A stretch of 64,000 nucleotides of DNA from Aporhodopirellula sallentina SM41 (GCF_000346505.1 NZ_ANOH01000117.1:25874-89873), one strand, 5' to 3'; numbered from the stretch's first letter, positions 36,373 through 45,696 are shown. The notes: generated from the letters alone by a model not told the origin. Numbers and translations: made by a program.

Positions 36373-37800
36373 TTAGCTCAGGTGGTAAGAGGCCTTGGTT
36401 TTCCGCCGCGCGACCCCGGTTTCGAGTGCCGCGGTGGAGACCGCTTGAGCGACCACCTGCGAGACCCTTCGATCGAAGACGCTGGGGATGATGTAATCAT
36501 CGAGTAGATCGGAGGGCGGAATCACGTCGGCGATTGCGTCCGCTGCAGCAACTTTCATCTCATTATTGACGGTCGTCGCGCGGACGTTAAGCACTCCGCG
36601 GAACAAACCGGGGAAACATAACACGTTGTTAATCTGATTCGGGAAGTCGCTTCGTCCGGTTGCCATGATTCGGACGTGAGGGCCGGCGAGGGATGGGCTG
36701 ATTTCAGGATCGGGGTTCGCGAGTGCAAAGACGATTGGATCACTGCTCATGCTCTTGATGTCATCGACGGTCAGCACGTCCGCGGCGGAGACTCCGATGA
36801 AAACATCTGCGCCCCGAATCACTTCACTCAGCGACCCCGAGACGCCCTCCGGGTTTGTGTTTTGGGCCAGCCATTCTTTGGTAGCGTCCAATTCCGTTTC
36901 TCCGGCGTGCAAGGCTCCATTGCGGTCGCACGCGATGATGTTTTGTGCGCCCGAGGTGATCAGGAGTTTGCAGATGGCGGTTCCGGCCGCACCGGCGCCG
37001 TTGATCACGATGCGTACCTGCGACATGGCTTTCCCGATTCGTCGCAGCGAGTTCTTGAGTCCTGCGAGCACGACGATGGCGGTGCCGTGTTGATCGTCGT
37101 GGAAGACAGGGATTTCCAATTTCGCATCGAGTCGTTCTTCGATTTCGATACAGCGAGGCGCGGAAATGTCTTCCAGGTTCACGCCTCCAAACGTTGGAGC
37201 GAGGCACTCGACGATGCGGACGATTTCGTCGGTATCTTGGGTGTCGAGGCAGATCGGAAACGCGTCCACTCCTGCGAACTCTTTGAACAGCATCGCCTTC
37301 CCTTCCATCACGGGCATTGCCGCGCGAGGTCCGATGTTGCCGAGGCCGAGGACGGCTGAACCGTCGCTGACGACGGCGACGGTGTTTTGTCGAATCGTGA
37401 GGGCAAACGAGGCGTCAGGGTCTTCGGCGATCGAATTGCAAACCCGGGCCACGCCGGGCGTGTAGGCCATCGAAAGGTCGTCACGAGTTTTGATCGGTGA
37501 TTTCGAGAGCACTTCGACTTTACCGCCAAGGTGCATCAGGAACACGCGGTCGGACACGTGAACCACTTCGAGGCCTTCGACCTTTCGAAGGCATTCGACG
37601 ATCCGCTTGCCGTGCTCGACGTCCTTGGCGTTGACCGTGAAGTCACGTGAGATCGCGTGGCCCGTGATGTTAACAATATCTACCGCGCCGATCGCACCGT
37701 CAGCATCTCCGATGGCGGTTGTGATTTTCCCCATGGCGCCCGGGGCATCGGTGTAGCGGAGGCGGATGGTGATGGCATAGGTAGGACTGTGCTGGGTCAT
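36373..37800 (-). CDS. Malic enzyme with N-terminal ACT domain (NAD(P)-malate dehydrogenase, decarboxylating)
   Basis: The 475-residue enzyme is expected to convert malate to pyruvate and CO2. The N-terminal 80 residues form an ACT-like regulatory domain (ITIRLRYTDAPGAMGKITTAIGD, VNAKDVEHGKRIVECL). The malic domain follows, with LSMAYTPGVARVC (catalytic Tyr), VSDGSAVLGLGNIGP and GVNLEDISAPRCIEIE. IPVFHDDQHGTAIV supplies metal ligands. The Rossmann domain has VINGAGAAGTAICKLL. The C-terminus, MATGRSDFPNQINNVLCFPGLFRG, is conserved in bacterial short malic enzymes. The ACT domain suggests allosteric control by a small molecule, probably an amino acid. Coenzyme preference cannot be read safely. 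No partner gene is evident beside it. Confidence 0.93.
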   Translation of the reverse strand: MTQHSPTYAITIRLRYTDAPGAMGKITTAIGDADGAIGAVDIVNITGHAISRDFTVNAKDVEHGKRIVECLRKVEGLEVVHVSDRVFLMHLGGKVEVLSKSPIKTRDDLSMAYTPGVARVCNSIAEDPDASFALTIRQNTVAVVSDGSAVLGLGNIGPRAAMPVMEGKAMLFKEFAGVDAFPICLDTQDTDEIVRIVECLAPTFGGVNLEDISAPRCIEIEERLDAKLEIPVFHDDQHGTAIVVLAGLKNSLRRIGKAMSQVRIVINGAGAAGTAICKLLITSGAQNIIACDRNGALHAGETELDATKEWLAQNTNPEGVSGSLSEVIRGADVFIGVSAADVLTVDDIKSMSSDPIVFALANPDPEISPSLAGPHVRIMATGRSDFPNQINNVLCFPGLFRGVLNVRATTVNNEMKVAAADAIADVIPPSDLLDDYIIPSVFDRRVSQVVAQAVSTAALETGVARRKTKASYHLS

Positions 37801-37929
37801 TGTTTTTTACCGTGAGAACAAAAGAGCGAGATGCGCCATTGCAGTCTTTTACCATGAAGCAGCGTCGCGACACATCGGAGGGCGGACCGGTGGGGCTACA
37901 ACCGGCACAACAGGTAAAAGTGTGTTGAC

Positions 37930-39465
37930 ATGATTTCCTGTGTCGGGCTGTTTTTTAGTGCACTTTCGTTTTTAGTGCACTGTGGCGTTCGCGACGTAGG
38001 TTTGGGCATGTTCTGGCTCGCATTTATTTTTTCGATCGCTGCGCTTCCCTGGCTTGCTCCGCTAGCGGTGCGGATGCGTGTGTTGTCGTCTGTGATCGCG
38101 ATTTTGGTTCTCGGGACCGTGTTTGGGCCCGCGTTCTTTTCGGTGCAGGGACCGGTTTCGCTGAGTCTGGATCGCTTTCTATGGATGGCCGCGCTGTTCG
38201 TGCTCGGGCTTCGCATGGTCCGCCGGAGCGAATCCATTACCCCGCTCCATCGACTTGATTTTGTCGTGATCGGGTTGGTGTTTTGGGCGCTGCTGAGTTG
38301 CCTGCGATTTGGAATGTTTGACGCCGAGCAGCCTCCGATCGCTCGTTGGCTATTCTATATTGCGATTCCTGCATCGATGTATTTCATCGCGCGGACCGGG
38401 TTTGGCAATGACGGCAAGGGACTTACCAGCTCGATTAATGCACTGGTGTCCGTCATGGTTTGTCTGGGGACTTACCTGGCTGTCACGGCGGTGTTTGAGA
38501 TGTTAGATCTCCGTTCGCTGGTCTTTCCGAGGTTCATCAATGACCCTGAGGTGTGGGAGTTCTACGGCCGCGGACGTGGCCCGCTACTCAACCCGGCGGG
38601 TAACGGGATTGTGATGACGGTGAGTTTGAGTGCGTGTGTGATCCGTTTCTTCTCGGTGGGGCGACTCGGGAAGTTGCTCTATGGAGGTTTGGCGGTTGTG
38701 GTACTCGCCGGTTGCTACGCGACGCTGACTCGAAGCGTTTGGTGTGGGGCGGCGATGGCACTCGCGATCATGGGAATGTTGTATGTCCCCGTGAAGGTGC
38801 GAGTGGTGGCCTTTGCGATGACGATTGTCTTTGCCGGAGCGATGACGCTCGGCCTGAAAGAACAGTTGCTATCGATGAAGCGCGACAAGGCTCTCAGTGC
38901 CAGCGAGGCGGCCAAGAGTGTGGAGTTGCGTCCGTTGCTTGCGACGGTCGCCTGGGAAATGTTCAAAGATCGGCCTATCGGAGGGCACGGGTTCGGTCAG
39001 TACCTGACCGCCGCCGAGCCCTATCATACGATCCGCAGTCATGGAATACCGCTCGAGAACGTTCGTCCGTACGTGCAGCACAACGTGTTTTTGTCCCTTT
39101 TGGTGGACCTCGGGCTGATCGGTCTGCTACTTCACGTATTGTTTGTGTTCAGCGTTCTATGCATTGCGTGGAGGCTATCGAGAATGCATCCCGATGGAAT
39201 GCCGCAGCGGCAGATCGGCATGCTGACGATCGGAGCGTTTTCCGGCTACTTCTGTAACGGGATGTTCCACGATGTCAGTGTTATCGAAATGGTGCACACC
39301 TATCTCTTCACGCTCGCCGGGATGACCGTCACGGTGTGGGTGCATTGCGACGCATTGGTCCCCGCCGCGAAAACGGCCCCCTCGGTTCTCTGCCGGCGGG
39401 AGGCGGACCGAGTGCCTCAGCACGCCGGGTTCGAAGGCGCTCTTTCGCCTTCGGCTCACCGATAA
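37930..39465 (+). CDS. O-antigen ligase family membrane protein
   Basis: The 511-residue protein has about 11 membrane helices and the Wzy_C/O-antigen ligase pattern. A large outer loop carries RPLLATVAWEMFKDRPIGGHGFGQY, followed by VQHNVFLSLLVDLGLIGLLLH, where the Gln-His-Asn motif matches the active region of WaaL-like ligases. A GRGRGPLLNPAGNG loop precedes it. The protein would join or polymerise lipid-linked glycans at the outer face of the inner membrane. It is the second such protein in the window, unlike the first in its N-terminus and loops. No glycosyltransferase is adjacent. The last 46 codons overlap the LRR gene tail-to-tail. Because the membrane domain ends near residue 475, that tail is dispensable-looking and could differ if the sequence has an error. 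Confidence 0.8.
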   Translation: MISCVGLFFSALSFLVHCGVRDVGLGMFWLAFIFSIAALPWLAPLAVRMRVLSSVIAILVLGTVFGPAFFSVQGPVSLSLDRFLWMAALFVLGLRMVRRSESITPLHRLDFVVIGLVFWALLSCLRFGMFDAEQPPIARWLFYIAIPASMYFIARTGFGNDGKGLTSSINALVSVMVCLGTYLAVTAVFEMLDLRSLVFPRFINDPEVWEFYGRGRGPLLNPAGNGIVMTVSLSACVIRFFSVGRLGKLLYGGLAVVVLAGCYATLTRSVWCGAAMALAIMGMLYVPVKVRVVAFAMTIVFAGAMTLGLKEQLLSMKRDKALSASEAAKSVELRPLLATVAWEMFKDRPIGGHGFGQYLTAAEPYHTIRSHGIPLENVRPYVQHNVFLSLLVDLGLIGLLLHVLFVFSVLCIAWRLSRMHPDGMPQRQIGMLTIGAFSGYFCNGMFHDVSVIEMVHTYLFTLAGMTVTVWVHCDALVPAAKTAPSVLCRREADRVPQHAGFEGALSPSAHR

Positions 39466-42157
39466 AGATTGAGTTCCACGACATGTCGAACGTGCTCATG
39501 TCGTCGGGGTCGTCGTTGGGGCCTCCGCGAACGACGATGTCCTGGATCTGCTCAGGAACTTTCATTCTCGCGGTAACATTGAGTTCAGTCAGAACACGGC
39601 TCTCGGCGAGCGGATCGAGGTCGCCCGGTCGAAGTCGGCATCCGCGCACGGAGATGGCTTGCAGGTCCTCGCACCTGGCCAGCAACTGAATCGATCGTCC
39701 GGAGATTGCGGTTCGGTCCAGGTTGACGCGGCTGAGGTTTTTGATCTTTGCCAGTGATACGACATGTTCGTCCGATAGTGGAACGATGTCCCCGTTTTCT
39801 TTCTGGATTCGAAGCAGCTTGAGGTCAACGGTCGAGAGCTTTTTCCATTTCGGGAACTGCTCAAAAAGGGATTCAGGCACCACGCAGTTGGGCAAGCAGA
39901 GCGTCTGTAAGTTTTCGCACTTTTTCAGTGTCTCAAGGTGTTCGGGTTTGAACTCGCTGATTGCAACGCAGAAATGTTCCAACGCCGAAACGCCGCTGAT
40001 GTCGGCCGTCTTGGGGATGCGTCCCGAGATGAAGATACCTTGGAGTTGGCCGACGTTTGCTAGGTTCAGTTGATGGATTCCAGTTCGTGTGAAAAGGTGG
40101 TCTCGTAGCCGCGGCAGGTTTTCGAGTTGGATGGAATTGGCGACCAGTTCTCGATTCCCCATCGCGCTGCGCAGCAGTGGTTGATTGCGAATTTCAATGT
40201 TTCGCAAACTGGACCAATCCACTTTGAGGGTTTCCCATTGAGAGTTCGCAGCGAGTAGGCGCTGGATCGCTTTCTCGGAGAGTTGAAAGTTGGGTGCATG
40301 GAGTTCACGCATCGATGGCAGTTTTGCAACGGCTTCGAGCTGCTTGATTGTGGCGTTGCAACCGTCCAGCCAAACCGACTTAAGGTAAGGAAGGTTTTGG
40401 AATCGAGAGAAATCAACGCCCCGAATGTTGAGGTTGACCAACCGCAGCGAGTTCACGCCCTGCCGTTGCGAAAGCCAGTCCCACAGGGGAGCGAGAGATT
40501 TGACCGTTGGTGTGTCATCGCTCGGGTCGTAGCTTCCTTCACGCATTTCCTCCCAAGAGATAGGTGGTTGTTCCTTTGATACCGAGAGCCTGCGCATCGA
40601 GACGCAGTTGTCGATTTCCCACCGGAGCAACTCTGACGTGGTGATGTCGACAGATAGCAGGCTAGGTGCGTTTTTGATCGTCAGTGCGTGCACGAACGGC
40701 ATGCTGTCGATCCCGTCGTCGTCGTCCATGCTGAAGAACGCACGGGCTTCGAAACTCGTCAGGAGCGGAAGGTCGGATAAGGTCAGGTCGAACTCTTGCG
40801 TGCGTGGCAGATAGACCGAATGGAGGTTGGGGAGATCTTCGAGGACCACGCGAGTCGGTTCGGTGCGTACGCGTGTCGAGCTGAGCGAGAGTGTTTTGAG
40901 GATTGGCATTCCCGAGATGATGAAGCTGTCCTCCATCTCGCCCGCGATTTGCCAGTCGAATTCTTGTAGGTTGGGAGATGTCTCAATGATTTGTGCGAGG
41001 TCGATCGCTGACTCGGGAACATGTCCGAGTTTGAGGACTCGTAGGTCGTGAAGGTGTGTGAGGTCGAACTCGCCTTTGGCAAATGCCGCATCGAATGTTT
41101 CGTCGGAGTCACCTTCCGTTTCTGTTGAGTCGTCGTGCCAGTCTCGCCCGTCGGGCATCTGGTAGTCCCAGCCACGTCCATAGAACTCCATGTCGTCATA
41201 CGAGTCCCACTCGTCCGGGCCCCGATGCGACCGACGGCGTGCCATGTGAATCTCGAGTGTGTCGAGCAGCGGAGCTTCGCGGATGATTTTCTGCGCCGAT
41301 TCGATGTTTTTGACTCGATAGAAAGTCAGCGAGTGCAGTAGCGGGCGTTTGGCGATCTCCGAAAAATCCGTGTCGTCGAGCGGTCCGATCAACCCGACCG
41401 TTTGCAGGGCCGGGTAGGCGGAAAAGTCGATCGGGTTGAGTTGCTGTCCCCGAGACCAGGATTGCTTCGCCGTCGAATTTTGGACTGCCGCATAGACCTC
41501 GAGTCGGTGAATGTGTGTCCAAGCCGATTGGAACCATGTCGGCATTTGGCTCATGAATGGATGGTTTACCGAGCGGATCACTCCGGCTTCGCGTGCTTGA
41601 TAGGCTTCTCGGTTCAGCCGGTCGCAGGTGCGAAAATGCTGGGTTGCGATGGGGACCAGAAGGCCGGTCGTGACGGCGAGGCCGATCAGCACGCGGCTGC
41701 GCTTTTGATCGCGGGGGCGCAGCGTTGTGAAGATCGTTTCTCTGGGAGATTCGACGTAGGTGAAAAAAATGCCTCCCACAAACAGGATCGCGTTGGCGAG
41801 GAGGTTGACCGTCATCGCCACGCCATTGAACGCGACTCGAGTGTTTCTGCCCTTTTTGACAATGTGATACGAATCGACCGGAAATCCGCCGACGCTCCAT
41901 CCCTCCTGGATGCTCAGCAGCGATCGATTGCTGCTGTGCCGGCCGCCCTGGTGTGTCGCCCGTTGGTAGTCGAATTCGGCCGCGCCGATCGTCGATCTGG
42001 GGGAAAACCAAATGGATTCGGACGAGGAGACCGTACGCGGTGCCCACATCCACGCGATCGCGAAGACCATGATTGCCCCCACGACGATCGCTCGGACGAT
42101 GCGCCGTGAGTGTTCGTCTAGCGAGTTGGGTCGCCAACGATGGGAGGGAGAAATCAT
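39329..42157 (-). CDS. Membrane-anchored leucine-rich-repeat protein
   Basis: The 942-residue protein has three membrane segments near the N-terminus (about 24-41 VVGAIMVFAIAWMW, 112-132 VAMTVNLLANAILFVGGIFF, 157-175 LIGLAVTTGLLVPIA). An extended series of irregular leucine-rich repeats of about 23-26 residues follows (for example FSAYPALQTVGLIGPLDD, RPLLHSLTFYRVKN, LHDLRVLKLGHVPES, FQNLPYLKSVWLDGC). The repeats probably face the periplasm and bind a protein partner. There is no enzymatic domain and no family beyond LRR is recognised; such LRR proteins are frequent in planctomycetes. The C-terminus is Arg/Pro-rich and overlaps the O-antigen-ligase gene by 137 bases on the other strand. The first ATG (42157) is used. 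Confidence 0.75.
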   Translation of the reverse strand: MISPSHRWRPNSLDEHSRRIVRAIVVGAIMVFAIAWMWAPRTVSSSESIWFSPRSTIGAAEFDYQRATHQGGRHSSNRSLLSIQEGWSVGGFPVDSYHIVKKGRNTRVAFNGVAMTVNLLANAILFVGGIFFTYVESPRETIFTTLRPRDQKRSRVLIGLAVTTGLLVPIATQHFRTCDRLNREAYQAREAGVIRSVNHPFMSQMPTWFQSAWTHIHRLEVYAAVQNSTAKQSWSRGQQLNPIDFSAYPALQTVGLIGPLDDTDFSEIAKRPLLHSLTFYRVKNIESAQKIIREAPLLDTLEIHMARRRSHRGPDEWDSYDDMEFYGRGWDYQMPDGRDWHDDSTETEGDSDETFDAAFAKGEFDLTHLHDLRVLKLGHVPESAIDLAQIIETSPNLQEFDWQIAGEMEDSFIISGMPILKTLSLSSTRVRTEPTRVVLEDLPNLHSVYLPRTQEFDLTLSDLPLLTSFEARAFFSMDDDDGIDSMPFVHALTIKNAPSLLSVDITTSELLRWEIDNCVSMRRLSVSKEQPPISWEEMREGSYDPSDDTPTVKSLAPLWDWLSQRQGVNSLRLVNLNIRGVDFSRFQNLPYLKSVWLDGCNATIKQLEAVAKLPSMRELHAPNFQLSEKAIQRLLAANSQWETLKVDWSSLRNIEIRNQPLLRSAMGNRELVANSIQLENLPRLRDHLFTRTGIHQLNLANVGQLQGIFISGRIPKTADISGVSALEHFCVAISEFKPEHLETLKKCENLQTLCLPNCVVPESLFEQFPKWKKLSTVDLKLLRIQKENGDIVPLSDEHVVSLAKIKNLSRVNLDRTAISGRSIQLLARCEDLQAISVRGCRLRPGDLDPLAESRVLTELNVTARMKVPEQIQDIVVRGGPNDDPDDMSTFDMSWNSIFIGEPKAKERLRTRRAEALGPPPAGREPRGPFSRRGPMRRNAPTP

Positions 42158-42370
42158 GTCACAGCTTTGAGGTCAGAAAAGATGAGGCGGCGCACCGTGC
42201 CATAATTCTAGCAACGAGGTTGCGATAACTGAACTAACAGTGCGGCAAGAAAAATGTTCTGAAAAACACCGCGAATGCTTGCCGGCGTATCGACGCGTAT
42301 CGAAGAAAACACTACCAATTCGCCGCTGTTTCCTTTCCCGTCCGGAATCCACCTACGATCGAGTTCGTCG

Positions 42371-43333
42371 ATGAACGTTACCGAATTTCTCGAAACACAT
42401 TTTCGTCATTTTAATGCTCGTGAGCTGCGTGATGCGGCTCGGTCGTATGGTGAGTTCGTGAACCAGGGCGGCAAAATGATGGTGACGCTCGCCGGGGCGA
42501 TGAGTACCGGCGAACTGGGGTTATCGCTCGCCGAAATGATTCGTCAGGGCAAAGTGCACGCAATCACCTGCACGGCGGCAAATTTGGAAGAGGATTTGTT
42601 TAATTTGGTTGCCCATGATGAGTATCAGACAATCCAAGATTGGCGTGCTCTGTCAGTCGACGATGAGGTGCGTCTGCGGGATGCCGGGTTCAACCGCGTT
42701 ACTGACACCTGTATACCAGAAACCGTAATGAGGCACCTCGAGCATCGGTTGACGAAGCTTTGGGTGCAGCAGGCGTCTAGCGTCGAGACGTGGATGCCAG
42801 CCGACTTCATGTTTGCCTTGTTGGATGATCCCACTTTTACCGAGCATTTTCAGGTGCCGCGTGAGAACAGTTGGGTGGCGGCGGCAAAAGATGCGGGAAT
42901 TCCTGTCTATACGCCGGGGATCGAAGATTCGACACTCGGCAATATCTACGCCGCCCGCGTCCATGATGGCACTGTCCCCAATCACACCGCGTTCGCGACC
43001 GGCACCGAGCAAATGGGACGATTGATCAAGTGGTATGAAGCCACTAGCGCGGACGCGCCGATCGGGATGTTTCAGATTGGTGGCGGCATCGCGGGAGATT
43101 TCCCGATCTGTGTCGTCCCGCTGCTGAAACAGGATCTCGAGAAAGACGTCCGGCTCTGGGGGTACTTCTGTCAGATCAGCGACGCTGTCACCAGTTATGG
43201 CGGCTACAGCGGCGCGGTGCCCAACGAAAAGATCACTTGGTACAAGCTCGATCCGGAGTCACCCAAATTCATGATCCAGAGTGATGCCTCGATATGTGCA
43301 CCGCTCGTGTTCGCCCATGTCTTGGGTTGGTAG
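42371..43333 (+). CDS. Deoxyhypusine synthase-like protein (bacterial DHS family)
   Basis: The 320-residue protein follows the deoxyhypusine synthase fold: an N-terminal EFLETHFRHFNARELRDAARSY, then GGKMMVTLAGAMSTGELGLSLAEMIR, the NAD-binding segments, ATGTEQMG, and the terminal YKLDPESPKFMIQSDASICAPLVF. In eukaryotic enzymes the catalytic lysine lies in a S-W-x-K segment; here K292 in ITWYKLDP is the likely equivalent. In eukaryotes and archaea the enzyme modifies eIF5A with spermidine. Bacteria lack eIF5A, and related bacterial enzymes make homospermidine or modify other amines, so a polyamine role is an inference. The frame is open to 42275, but the ATG at 42371 is where similarity to the family begins. 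Confidence 0.88.
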   Translation: MNVTEFLETHFRHFNARELRDAARSYGEFVNQGGKMMVTLAGAMSTGELGLSLAEMIRQGKVHAITCTAANLEEDLFNLVAHDEYQTIQDWRALSVDDEVRLRDAGFNRVTDTCIPETVMRHLEHRLTKLWVQQASSVETWMPADFMFALLDDPTFTEHFQVPRENSWVAAAKDAGIPVYTPGIEDSTLGNIYAARVHDGTVPNHTAFATGTEQMGRLIKWYEATSADAPIGMFQIGGGIAGDFPICVVPLLKQDLEKDVRLWGYFCQISDAVTSYGGYSGAVPNEKITWYKLDPESPKFMIQSDASICAPLVFAHVLGW

Positions 43334-43342
43334 GGATTGAAT

Positions 43343-43378
43343 CGCCGAGATCGGCGTCGGACGCGAGTGGCTCGCGTC
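43343..43378. terminator. Two adjacent hairpins between convergent genes
   Basis: CGCCGA-GA-TCGGCG (43343-43356) and GACGCGAG-TGG-CTCGCGTC (43360-43378, a perfect 8-bp stem) lie in the 64-base gap between the DHS-like stop (43333) and the dapA stop (43398). Their position favours a shared bidirectional transcript end. No T-tract follows on either strand, so classical intrinsic termination is not assured. Confidence 0.5.
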
Positions 43379-43397
43379 GCGACGTGGTCGATTCGAG

Positions 43398-44300
43398 CTA
43401 GCCGACTGTTGAACCGATTCCGAACTGGTCGAGAGACTCTTGCAGGATCTTTCGCTCGTCCTGGTCCAACGCGACCATCGGTAGTCGCAGCTCGCCGGTG
43501 TCCCGGCCGAGCATTTCCATGGCGGCTTTGACGGGAATCGGGTTGGTCGACAGGCCGAGCATGATGCTGCAGAAGGAGTACAGGCGGTGGTGGACTTCCG
43601 CCGCGGTTGCGTAGTCGCCGGAGGCCGCAGCTCGGACGAGTTCGAGCATCACGTTGGGGACGACGTTTCCGGCAACCGAAATGACGCCCTCGGCGCCGAC
43701 GCTCATCATCGGCAGTGTCAGCGAATCGTCACCCGAAAGGACGGTCAAATCCGTCGAGCCGAGGATCGCGGAGCACTGATCGAGCGAACCGGTTGCTTCC
43801 TTGACCATCGTGATCCCAGGCAACTCGGCGAGTCGTTGGATCGTTTCGACCTCAATGTTTTTCCCTGTTCGACCCGGGATGTTGTAGACGCAGACGGGGA
43901 TGTCGACGTCTTCGGCGACCGCTTTGAAGTGCTGGTACATGCCTTCTTGGGTCGGTTTGTTGTAGTAAGGCGCGACCTGCAGCGTGGCATCAGCACCTTC
44001 GGCGGCGGCACGGCGGGTCAACCGCAGTGCTTCGGCGGTACTGTTGCTTCCCGTGCCGGCCATCACTTTCACGCGGCCTGCCACGCAGGAGATCGTTTCG
44101 GCGATGACCCGTTCGTGCTCGTCATGTGACAGCGTGGGGGATTCGCCGGTTGTGCCAGCGGGGACGATGCAGTTGGTGCCGGCGTCGATTTGGAATTCGA
44201 TTTGTTCGCGGAGTCGAGCGACATCGAGTTCCCCGTCGCGAAACGGGGTAACAATGGCGACGGCTAATCCTGCGAACTGGCTCCCTTTGCGTTGATTCAT
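43398..44300 (-). CDS. dapA: 4-hydroxy-tetrahydrodipicolinate synthase
   Basis: The 300-residue TIM-barrel enzyme condenses pyruvate with aspartate semialdehyde in the lysine/diaminopimelate pathway. The motifs are [12 protein letters not shown] at the start, [12 protein letters not shown] (pyruvate binding), [26 protein letters not shown] with the catalytic Tyr, [12 protein letters not shown] with the Schiff-base Lys, and [22 protein letters not shown]. Length and motif order are normal for DapA and separate it from N-acetylneuraminate lyases less clearly. The GTTGE loop and the bacterial-type C-terminus support DapA. There are no lysine-pathway neighbours in the window. A lysine riboswitch was not recognised upstream. 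Confidence 0.93.
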   Translation of the reverse strand: MNQRKGSQFAGLAVAIVTPFRDGELDVARLREQIEFQIDAGTNCIVPAGTTGESPTLSHDEHERVIAETISCVAGRVKVMAGTGSNSTAEALRLTRRAAAEGADATLQVAPYYNKPTQEGMYQHFKAVAEDVDIPVCVYNIPGRTGKNIEVETIQRLAELPGITMVKEATGSLDQCSAILGSTDLTVLSGDDSLTLPMMSVGAEGVISVAGNVVPNVMLELVRAAASGDYATAAEVHHRLYSFCSIMLGLSTNPIPVKAAMEMLGRDTGELRLPMVALDQDERKILQESLDQFGIGSTVG

Positions 44301-44999
44301 TGGAGGCTATTTCTTTCTGATAGAGAGGAGGTTTTGGGCGGTTAGGTTACGGGCTGGGCTGGTTTGCCCGGGCCAAGTTGGGTGGGGCTAGGTTGGGTTC
44401 GTTTGGGTTCGCCGTCGATCGGCAGTATCCGAAGCGGTAAGCGGGAATAGGCAAGATAGCGAGCGGGGAAGGCGGTCACGGGTTCGGCCGCGGTAATGAG
44501 TCGGCTGCGAACGAATTGCTGCGAACGAATTGCCGCCGACTACATTGTTGTTGGCGAAATGCCGAGTGTACGTGTCGGTGAGGTTTCTGTGTACTTGTTC
44601 GTGTCAGTTGTGGGCTGGTGTTAGATCCGAGATGAAAGCGTGGTTTAGTAGGTGGTTCGATTTCTGTGGCGATTTCTGTCTGGGACCATTTTCATGCGTT
44701 CGCCGTAATTTTGTCGCGTCGGGGGCTGAGTTGCCAGTCGGTTTCGCACTCCGGCTGTCTGCCGACGTGCACCCTCGCCTCAATTTGTGAGGTTTGCCCT
44801 CTCTTTGAGGATCGGTCGCGACAGATTCGGGTGCGGTGTCTCGCGTCGCCGAGTACAGACGGAAGTACCGATGGCTGTTTCAGCGAGACGGCTTTTTCGG
44901 TCAGTAACGTGTGTGGGGGCGGGGGCGCGGCCGATCAGTACTCGCCGGTAGATTCCTGCCGTATTTGTGTCTGACCAATTAGCCTCCGCCAAACTGCCC

Positions 45000-45069
45000 G
45001 GAAGCGTCTGCCGAATGGCTCAGGAAACTCTGCCGAAATCGCCCGGAAAACTCTGCCAAATAACTCGCC
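45000..45069. repeat. Three imperfect 22-23 bp repeats upstream of rpsL
   Basis: Units starting GGAAGCGTCTGCCGAA (45000), GGAAACTCTGCCGAAA (45023) and GGAAAACTCTGCCAAA (45045) share the core TCTGCC(G/A)AA with a period of 22-23 bases. They sit about 260-330 bases before the rpsL start. They could be regulator binding sites or a decaying tandem repeat. Confidence 0.45.
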
Positions 45070-45214
45070 GACTCGCGGGTTTTGGTGCGGCGTCGACTAG
45101 AAAAAGGCGGCGTCGTGGCGGTGTTTGGCCCGACAGTGTAACGGCTGGGAGCCCTGTTTCACGAGGGCTAATCGCGTTTCATGACGGTGGAAAAACAGAC
45201 TCCCGCGTTCGGCC

Positions 45215-45244
45215 TTGACAAATCTCCCTCACACGCGATACTTC
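45215..45244 (+). promoter_or_regulatory. Candidate sigma-70-type promoter of the rpsL-rpsG cluster
   Basis: A perfect TTGACA (45215-45220) is followed after 18 bases by TACTTC (45239-45244); an ATACTT at 17 bases is the alternative. The -35 box is consensus while the -10 is weak. The predicted leader would be about 80 bases before rpsL at 45331. Confidence 0.45.
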
Positions 45245-45330
45245 GCGGCTTCCATCGACTCACCCTTTCGTTGTCAATCGTTCCGGTCGATAAGTGTCAC
45301 CGGGCGGTTTTTACGTTTAGATTTCCATTT

Positions 45331-45696
45331 ATGCCCACAATCAACCAACTCGTCCGTAAGAATCGGAAGCTGAAAAAGAGCCAGAGCAAGTCGCCAGTGC
45401 TCGAGAAATGTCCTCAAAAGCAGGGCGTTTGCCTCCAGGTCCGGACGATGACCCCGAAAAAGCCAAACTCCGCTCTGCGGAAGATCACTCGTGTTCGGTT
45501 GAGCAACGGCAAAGAAGTCACAGTTTACATCCCAGGGGAAGGTCACAACCTGCAGGAACACTCGATCGTTCTCGTCCGTGGTGGACGTGTTCGCGATTTG
45601 CCGGGTGTTCGTTACCAGGTGGTCCGTGGGTCTCGCGACGCGTTGGGCGTCGACGGACGTAAGCAGTCGCGTAGCCGCTACGGTGCCAAGAAATAG
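45331..45696 (+). CDS. rpsL: 30S ribosomal protein S12
   Basis: The 121-residue S12 lies in the decoding centre. It reads [17 protein letters not shown] at the start, [13 protein letters not shown] (with the conserved Lys43 region), [19 protein letters not shown] and [12 protein letters not shown], ending SRSRYGAKK. Residue 88 is Arg (codon CGC at 45592-45594) where most bacteria have Lys. That exchange, K88R, is a known streptomycin-resistance substitution in other bacteria. Asp89, the usual methylthiolation target, is present. The frame stays open to 45181, but the family N-terminus fixes the ATG at 45331. It is first in the str-type cluster with rpsG 77 bases downstream. Confidence 0.98.
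   Translation: MPTINQLVRKNRKLKKSQSKSPVLEKCPQKQGVCLQVRTMTPKKPNSALRKITRVRLSNGKEVTVYIPGEGHNLQEHSIVLVRGGRVRDLPGVRYQVVRGSRDALGVDGRKQSRSRYGAKK

Larger units (their letters stand above)
44301..45330. other. Kilobase intergenic region between dapA and rpsL
   Basis: About 1 kb lies between divergent starts, with no gene supported. A G/T-rich tract (GGGCTAGGTTGGGTTCG-like, 44340-44410) repeats GGTTGGG/GTTTGGG elements. Chance frames of 80-100 codons occur near 44530-44974. The rpsL end holds the 22-23 base repeats at 45000-45069 and a promoter candidate at 45215-45244, each listed separately. Confidence 0.4.

Noticed and set aside
41196..42137. 313-codon minus-strand frame within the LRR gene
   Set aside because: Alternative frame of the same strand, rich in Arg/Pro/Gly; the membrane helices and LRR pattern lie in the longer frame.
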